Below are positions 58,908 through 64,000 of a stretch of 64,000 nucleotides of DNA, piece after piece (within the stretch, counting starts at the first letter, position 1; every line of letters begins with the position of its first letter). Under the pieces are notes generated by a model. It was not told where the DNA came from. It made no database searches and worked only from the letters and a program-made list of their open reading frames with translations. Origin of the DNA: Enoplolaimus lenunculus. Its lineage: Eukaryota; Nematoda; Enoplea; Enoplida; Thoracostomopsidae. The stretch spans positions 331,995 through 395,994 of the forward strand of contig JASANG010004073.1 of NCBI GenBank assembly GCA_030248215.1. Direction: 5' to 3'. The translations under genes were made by a program, and so were the position numbers.

Positions 58908-59378
58908 TGGATCATCCATGTAAATGTGCGCATAGTTGTAAAAAATTGTCCACCCATTTCCTTAGGACCAGTGTCAAAAAACGATGCTATAACGATTGCC
59001 TGATGACAACGCACACCCTGTACTTAGAGAGCCGGTTTTGTTCTGATAGTGTTCCGAGGAAGTAAGTACAAACAAACTCTCGCTACAGCGTTGTTTCTGC
59101 GAACTAAACTTGAATTTCTTGTGCATAGCTTCTACTAAAACAAATGTACAACGATAGTCCCTTCGAACACTGTCTCGTTACAGTGTAAAAGGACATCATG
59201 CAGTGTAGTGACATTGGAGACCCTGTATCCAGGATGTCTTCGTTGTCCATGGACTCTGCAAAGAGACTAGTTCTAAATATAACATCATTCCTACAAAGTT
59301 CCTGAAAATGATACAGGTCCTTACACAGACATAGACAATTTTTCACACTAGTGCGCGTACTATTACGTGGATGACCCA
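58908..59378. mobile_element. Harbinger-like MITE family E, second copy
   Basis: Ends TGGATCATCCATGTAAATG and inverted TGGGTCATCCACGTAATAG, with TTA immediately outside each end, as in the 18170 copy. Confidence 0.82.
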
Positions 59379-59639
59379 TTATGCAAGAGAATGTCACTCT
59401 GTGCACACAAATAAAAAACCAAGTAGTAGAAACGATTTCAAACGCTGAATTAGCACCTACGCTTCCGTTCCCGATGGACTTTTTCCTAAGTGTATTTCCA
59501 AGAATACAAGTAATTCAAATTTCTAATTTTAGTATCTAAAGATATTCAAAAGGGCAATACCTGTCAGGTATGCCAACACTTGGAAGCATACCATAAGATA
59601 CTCAATCAGTTTTATAACGTGATCTCCACAACGCCTCTT

Positions 59640-59790
59640 GGCCTAAGCCTTAGCGTAAGAAGGAGAATATTCCTAAGCCTAAGCCTAAGCCTAAGCCTAA
59701 AGCCAAGCAAAAAATACTAGTCTAAAACTTAAACTTTACTCTATTGCAGTCTCACAGAAAAACGTTCGTCCCTGATCTTTAATACATGGG
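59640..59790. mobile_element. TTAGGC-core MITE, one-ended
   Basis: CCTAAGCCTAAGCCTAAGCC followed by AAGCAAAAAATACTAGTC, ACTCTATTGCAGTCTCAC and AAACGTTCGTCCCTGATC. The left end is missing. Confidence 0.65.
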
Positions 59791-59884
59791 CAGAAATCAC
59801 CATAAAAAATTTTACAATTTAAGCAATAACCCGATGTTCACTGTGACTCTGTGACCACGTTGAGAAGTAAAAGTGAAATCTGAG

Positions 59885-59980
59885 AATCATTTGGAAATAT
59901 TTACAGATCCGGCTCCGGTAAAATTGTTGTTGACCTCCGGCTCCGGTATTTCTAGCCTCAGGTTGCACTCTGCTCTCGCA
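59885..59980. mobile_element. CCGGCTCCGG hAT-like end fragment
   Basis: GATCCGGCTCCGG and CCTCCGGCTCCGG, then AGGTTGCACTCTG; one end only. Confidence 0.45.
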
Positions 59981-60075
59981 GGTACGTAAACTTAGCAATC
60001 CGTTACAACTGTGTAATTTTATTAAAGATGACCCAACATTTGTTATGAATGTCTTCAACCGTATACCAGTTTTAA

Positions 60076-60271
60076 CCCCTTCTCTACATTGAGTTGCGTG
60101 TAGGCAACTCTGTGCAGTGTATATACGTTAAATAATATATATATCGCACCGTGTTTAAGCTCCTATAGCGGAGTGGTGATGGTATACGCCTCCCACTCCA
60201 GTCACTGGAGTTCGAATCCTAGCACAAGAGTAGGTCTGAGGGGAAATAGAAAATATTCGTGTGAGAAAGGG
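60076..60271. mobile_element. piggyBac-like MITE carrying a tRNA-like module (copy 2)
   Basis: TTAA on both sides; ends CCCCTTCTCTACA and inverted CCCTTTCTCACAC. The tRNA-like part (about 60155-60230) reads TAGCGGAGTGGTGATGG .. GGAGTTCGAATCC. It is more compact than the copy at 8312-8573 and close to it in sequence. Confidence 0.8.
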
Positions 60272-60319
60272 TTAAGCGAAAAATTTTCAGTTTACTATCT
60301 AATAAAGAATTTCTACTTA

Positions 60320-60710
60320 CTGTAGTGACCCGAATAAGAGGGGGGACTGATATTTATTAGACCTCTCCAGAGGGTACCCCCCTTATTTTATTCGGTTACG
60401 GACTGTTATTTATTTTCAACCAGCCCTGCGCCACCCTTCCTTACTGATATATCCGGTATTGCAACTATCCATTAAATTAAACGGTTTTTACCTTGCATCA
60501 AAAGCTTGAGCGATAATGCAAGGCTATACTTTGGAATGTTACTTTCAAACATAAAGTACGCTTTAAAGTTTCGAACTCAACTTTATTTCGTCCTGGAGTT
60601 ATTTATGCGCTACAATTAGGGATAATTGTTATTTATGGAGTCTAATTAGGGTTTAGGGACTCTATCCGCTTACGGATTCTTGTTACCCCCTCTTATTCGG
60701 GTCAATACAG
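60320..60710. mobile_element. Mariner-like MITE family H, complete copy
   Basis: Ends CTGTAGTGACCCGAATAAG and inverted CTGTATTGACCCGAATAAG with TA at both sides. No transposase frame. Partial copies lie at 9410-9629 and 20085-20275. Confidence 0.85.
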
Positions 60711-60972
60711 TATGTGAGATAATATTATCAAGTTTGAATTTGAAGCTAAAGCTTCCTGGTGAAATGTGAGGCACTTGCCTTCTGCATGTCAAAGAGCCTG
60801 TCGGTAAACATCAAAACAAAAAAAGGCGTACAGACACCTGTTAAATGTTCATCTTTTTATGGATTTTTAAATTTGGCAAAAAAGTTTGCTTTGTATATAA
60901 TAAATAATCCTGTCAAACATTTGAGGATTTTATAATTAATTTGGTCAATGTTACTTTTAGTGGCGTAAACAG

Positions 60973-61190
60973 TACACTGTAAAAAATGGTGCGTCAGCTT
61001 GACTCTCTCCGAAATAGGCTTTTCCTGACTACACAAACTGAGTCAAAATTCGACACCCCCAGAGTCAAATTCGAGTCAGTGGATCCGCTCAGTGAGCCAA
61101 ATTTGACTCTGGCGAAGTCCAATTTGGCTTAGTTTGTGTAGTTAGGAAAAACGTATTTCTGAGAGTCAATTTTTAGCGTATTCCACTAAA
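60973..61190. mobile_element. MITE family C, longer copy
   Basis: Left CACTGTAAAAAATGGTGCG next to TA. The middle has opposed GAGTCAAATTCGAG and CAAATTTGACTCTGG words. The right end is worn. Confidence 0.72.
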
Positions 61191-61434
61191 AGTAACATGG
61201 GCCGTTTCTGATGTGTATTACATACCTGCAAAGCACTACAGCTTCTCAAAAAAGCAGTTTTTAAATTTCGGTCATTTAAATATGAGGGGTCCAGGCAACA
61301 ATTTAGCCTAAGCCCGGCGAAGCTTTAGTCTAGTTGCACAATGTGTACAACTACATGTTACTTTTATAACTGTTTAAAAATAAAATTGTAGCTTAATACT
61401 CCATAACAGTCCCATAGAAAAACGGGTGTATAAA

Positions 61435-61704
61435 ACTCCATTCACACGTGCAAGTTTCTGCAGCGAGAACTCGCAGCTGAAACTTTAACCATAAGAACAT
61501 TCCGATTGACCAATCAAACTGCAGGTGCAAGAAATTCAAGCGACTTGCAACTACGTTCACAGACGCGAATTACAATTCAATAGCATGAATTCCAGTGAAC
61601 ATTTTGTAGCTGCAATACCTTCAAAGCTGCTTTGTGACCAAACTTGCACATGCAAGTTGCACGTGAAATGATTCGCTGCAAAAACTTACACGTGTGAATA
61701 GTGC
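61435..61704. mobile_element. MITE with TTCACACGTG ends
   Basis: Left ATTCACACGTGCAAGTTTCT, right inverted ATTCACACGTGTAAGTTTTT, both followed by GCAGCGA. TGCAAGTTGC words recur inside. A fragment lies at 17262-17372. Confidence 0.72.
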
Positions 61705-62034
61705 TTTAGTTATATTTCTGCAGTGCAGTCATTTCATAAAAATTTAAGGTCCTAAAGGTACAGTTCTACTGCGCCTTAATTACATTTTATTGTTTCCACC
61801 GCCATATATATTTAGCATACCAGATCAAAGGAATGTAACCGACATACCAACGAGAACATACTCCGTGAGAATAGTAGCATTTGTCCTCTCATGGCTGTCT
61901 CATTTTTTCTTCCTCAAAACAATATAATATTCAATCGAATATTTTATGTATTTTTACTATTTTAGCAATGCCTAAGCCAGTCTTTTTTATTTGTATATAT
62001 CTACAAGTTTGTAGTTTATTACGTTATAACAATA

Positions 62035-62060
62035 ACAACAAGAGCAACAGCAGCAGCAGC

Positions 62061-62145
<85 letters not shown>

Positions 62146-62183
62146 CCAACACCACCACCACCAACAACAACAGCAGCAGCAGC

Positions 62184-62219
<36 letters not shown>

Positions 62220-62290
62220 AACAACAACCACAACAACAACAACAACAATAACAACAACCACAACAAGAACAACAACAAACAAACAAATAA
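62035..62290. repeat. (CAA)n trinucleotide repeat, about 250 bp
   Basis: Nearly pure CAA with CAG, CCA and TAA interruptions (for example ACACCAACACCACCACCAAC near 62142-62165). Confidence 0.98.
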
Positions 62291-63579
62291 ACAAACAAAA
62301 ATATTAGCTATCTATACTTTCTGGACAAAATACTGGTCATATTCATTTTATGGTTTTGAACCAAGAGTTCAACATTACGAACTTGCAGCTTAAGATTTTA
62401 TTTCAACTGGGCATAAAAAACCGAATGTGAAAATTTTTTTGCGAGCGGAGAAATTTGATTTAACGTTTCAAGTCAACACAAGTATAATGTAAAAGCATAA
62501 CGAAACAGCCTATTCTCCCTGGCTAGCATAACGGCCAGTTCAATACAAACACACAGAACCATAAACTGGCTAATAACTCGAACATTATTGAACTCATTCA
62601 AGTATAAAAGCAACAACAACAACAACAACAACGATACACTTTTGCTTGAGTTGCGTTAAACACAGCGCTCATGGTTTTTTAACGGGAGGCCAACAGCAAA
62701 ATGATCGATTTAAGCTCGCACAACCCCCCCCCCCCTCAACTTGATTGTCTAGTAAATGAATGGAAGTGCATAAAAGTACCGAAGAAAATTTTGGACACGT
62801 AGAATTTTTAAAATATACATCGAAATATAATTTCGACCAGATGGAGTCGAAGATAATCCTCCGTGGGGGGCGTGGCGTCGACCAACTCACCCCCTCTAAC
62901 AGATGCGACCCAGCAGTCATGCATAAAGCTATGTTGTGTTATTTTAGCTATAAGAGCAACTACAACAGCAACAACTAGAATAGTAATAATGAAAATAATA
63001 ATAATAATAATAACAACAACAACAACAACACAAAATATTAGCTACACTCCTGTTAGGATATTCATGCACTCTTTTAGTCTTTATCAGGAGGCAGCAAGCT
63101 GGTAACCAGGAGGCACTTAAAGTAGGCTCATATAAACCTTGGGTTCTGTTTTCTGTGGCACATATTTGCGTGTAAGACCCCATTGGTTTATTTTAGATTG
63201 CGTGAGCAGTAAATTTGAGAGGTTTCGTTCATGGTTCTATAACGCACCCAAGATCATGTGTGCAAGTTGTTGTTGTTGTTTTTTATGTGTGTGTCTATTG
63301 TTATGCTTTTAGTTTTATGGTCTATATGGCTTCTCAGGCTTAAAACACACAGTCACGCGATCAATGGTGAATCCTGGATGTCTTTAGGGGGCACTTTCGT
63401 TCGAACTGAAATATAGGCTATATATGTATATGTATATGTATATACTTATATATAACAATAATATCTGTAATCTGTTATCAAAAATAATTCTTAAGCATCA
63501 ATTTTTATATTAATGATACTAACTGAAAATTTTTGGATTAACCCTTTTTGAATAAATATTTTCAATTTCAAAATGAGAC

Positions 63580-63690
63580 GTAATTTCAAGGAAGGATTCG
63601 TACCCCAGTGTCACGTGGTAGGCGTTCACCACCACCACTGAAGGATAGAAGCCTAACGCTCTAGTCGCTAAGGGGCCCTTGGTTGTGGTA
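63580..63690 (-). repeat. tRNA-like repeat
   Basis: On the minus strand CCTTAGCGACTAGAGCGTTA is box-A-like and TGGGGTACGAATCC is box-B-like, about 70 bases apart with a GTGGTGGTGGTGAACG insert between. Single copy in the window; probably SINE-derived. Confidence 0.45.
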
Positions 63691-64000
63691 TTTCTGCGCT
63701 CCACATACAGCGCCAAGACTGTGCTAAACACTGCTCACAATGTCTATTGGCTCGTATTTTATTGTATTTAGTTGCCTCACAGTATAATCTCAATGAAGTA
63801 AGATGGTTTGACACTTGAAGATTCTAAAAGTGCCTGGTGGTTGAAAACTCACCTGGATCAGAGAAAAATTCCTATAAAGATGAAAAATATCGCAAACCGA
63901 CATTGCCGATGATTCTGGCAAAAAAGCTACTAAGGAAGACATCCGGTTGTATTTTTCACACTGTGCTTGCGTGGAAGTTCATAGTTTACAAGTGGCACCG

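Larger units (their letters stand above)
61705..64000. other. Right-hand end of window, simple repeats and no gene seen
   Basis: Apart from the (CAA)n tract at 62035-62290 and the tRNA-like stretch at 63580-63690, there are short (CAA)n runs at 62612-62632 and 63012-63030 and a TATATG run at 63418-63455. The long poly-Asn, poly-Leu and poly-Cys frames are read-outs of the triplet repeat. No exon with splice signals was found. Confidence 0.55.

Noticed and set aside
62019-62393. Poly-Asn, poly-Val and poly-Leu open frames
   Set aside because: Simple translation of the (CAA)n repeat in several frames.
1-64000. CRISPR-like interpretation of the spaced repeats (for example 14704-15172, 42798-43525)
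   Set aside because: The units are contiguous tandem repeats without unique spacers, in a spliced eukaryotic genome.

Overview
This is AT-rich genomic DNA from an invertebrate animal. The genes are metazoan, split by many spliceosomal introns (GT..AG, mostly 100-1500 bases), and embedded in a very dense population of short non-autonomous DNA transposons (MITEs) and tRNA-like SINEs. I cannot fix the phylum: gene content (ITIH-like VIT protein, MCFD2, GCAT, REXO1, PEBP, DEG/ENaC channel, PARP-type transferase) and intron sizes fit a small-genome marine invertebrate. TTAGGC, the nematode telomere word, is abundant, but only inside transposon copies. Exons below were joined by hand, and every junction was checked for reading phase.

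Layout: (1) 119-2235, minus: 5' part of an ITIH-like secreted protein, running off the left edge. (2) 5847-6091, minus: terminal exon of a PAN/apple-domain protein. (3) 8180-10793, plus: complete three-exon MCFD2-like EF-hand protein. (4) 14605-25639, plus: complete eight-exon mitochondrial GCAT (2-amino-3-ketobutyrate CoA ligase), whose first intron opens with a 25-copy array of its own 5' splice site. (5) 29050-30936, plus: two-exon PARP-type ADP-ribosyltransferase with an intact H-Y-E triad. (6) 31413-34535, minus: two-exon DEG/ENaC channel with seven 9-residue Cys-His repeats at its N terminus. Just upstream on the same strand lies a 44-codon ORF for a single-pass membrane peptide (34883-35017). 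(7) 38494-41638, minus: six-exon secreted PEBP. (8) 45249-56498, minus: seventeen-exon REXO1 exonuclease of 1693 codons. (9) 56499-64000: no gene recognised; a tRNA-like cluster, MITEs and simple repeats.

The genes are unrelated housekeeping, secretory or membrane genes and form no evident pathway or operon. The coherent theme is the mobile DNA. At least nine MITE families recur, many with readable target-site duplications: 8 bp (hAT-like and the TTAGGC family), TTAA (piggyBac-like), TTA (Harbinger-like) and TA (mariner-like). Most families carry an internal array of their own short word (TTAGGC, GAGTTGA, CCGGCTCCGG, ATATCATATGATAT, GACGCACGATGCCGG, GAGTCAAATTTGACTC). I saw no reverse transcriptase, capsid, envelope, CRISPR or intact transposase gene.
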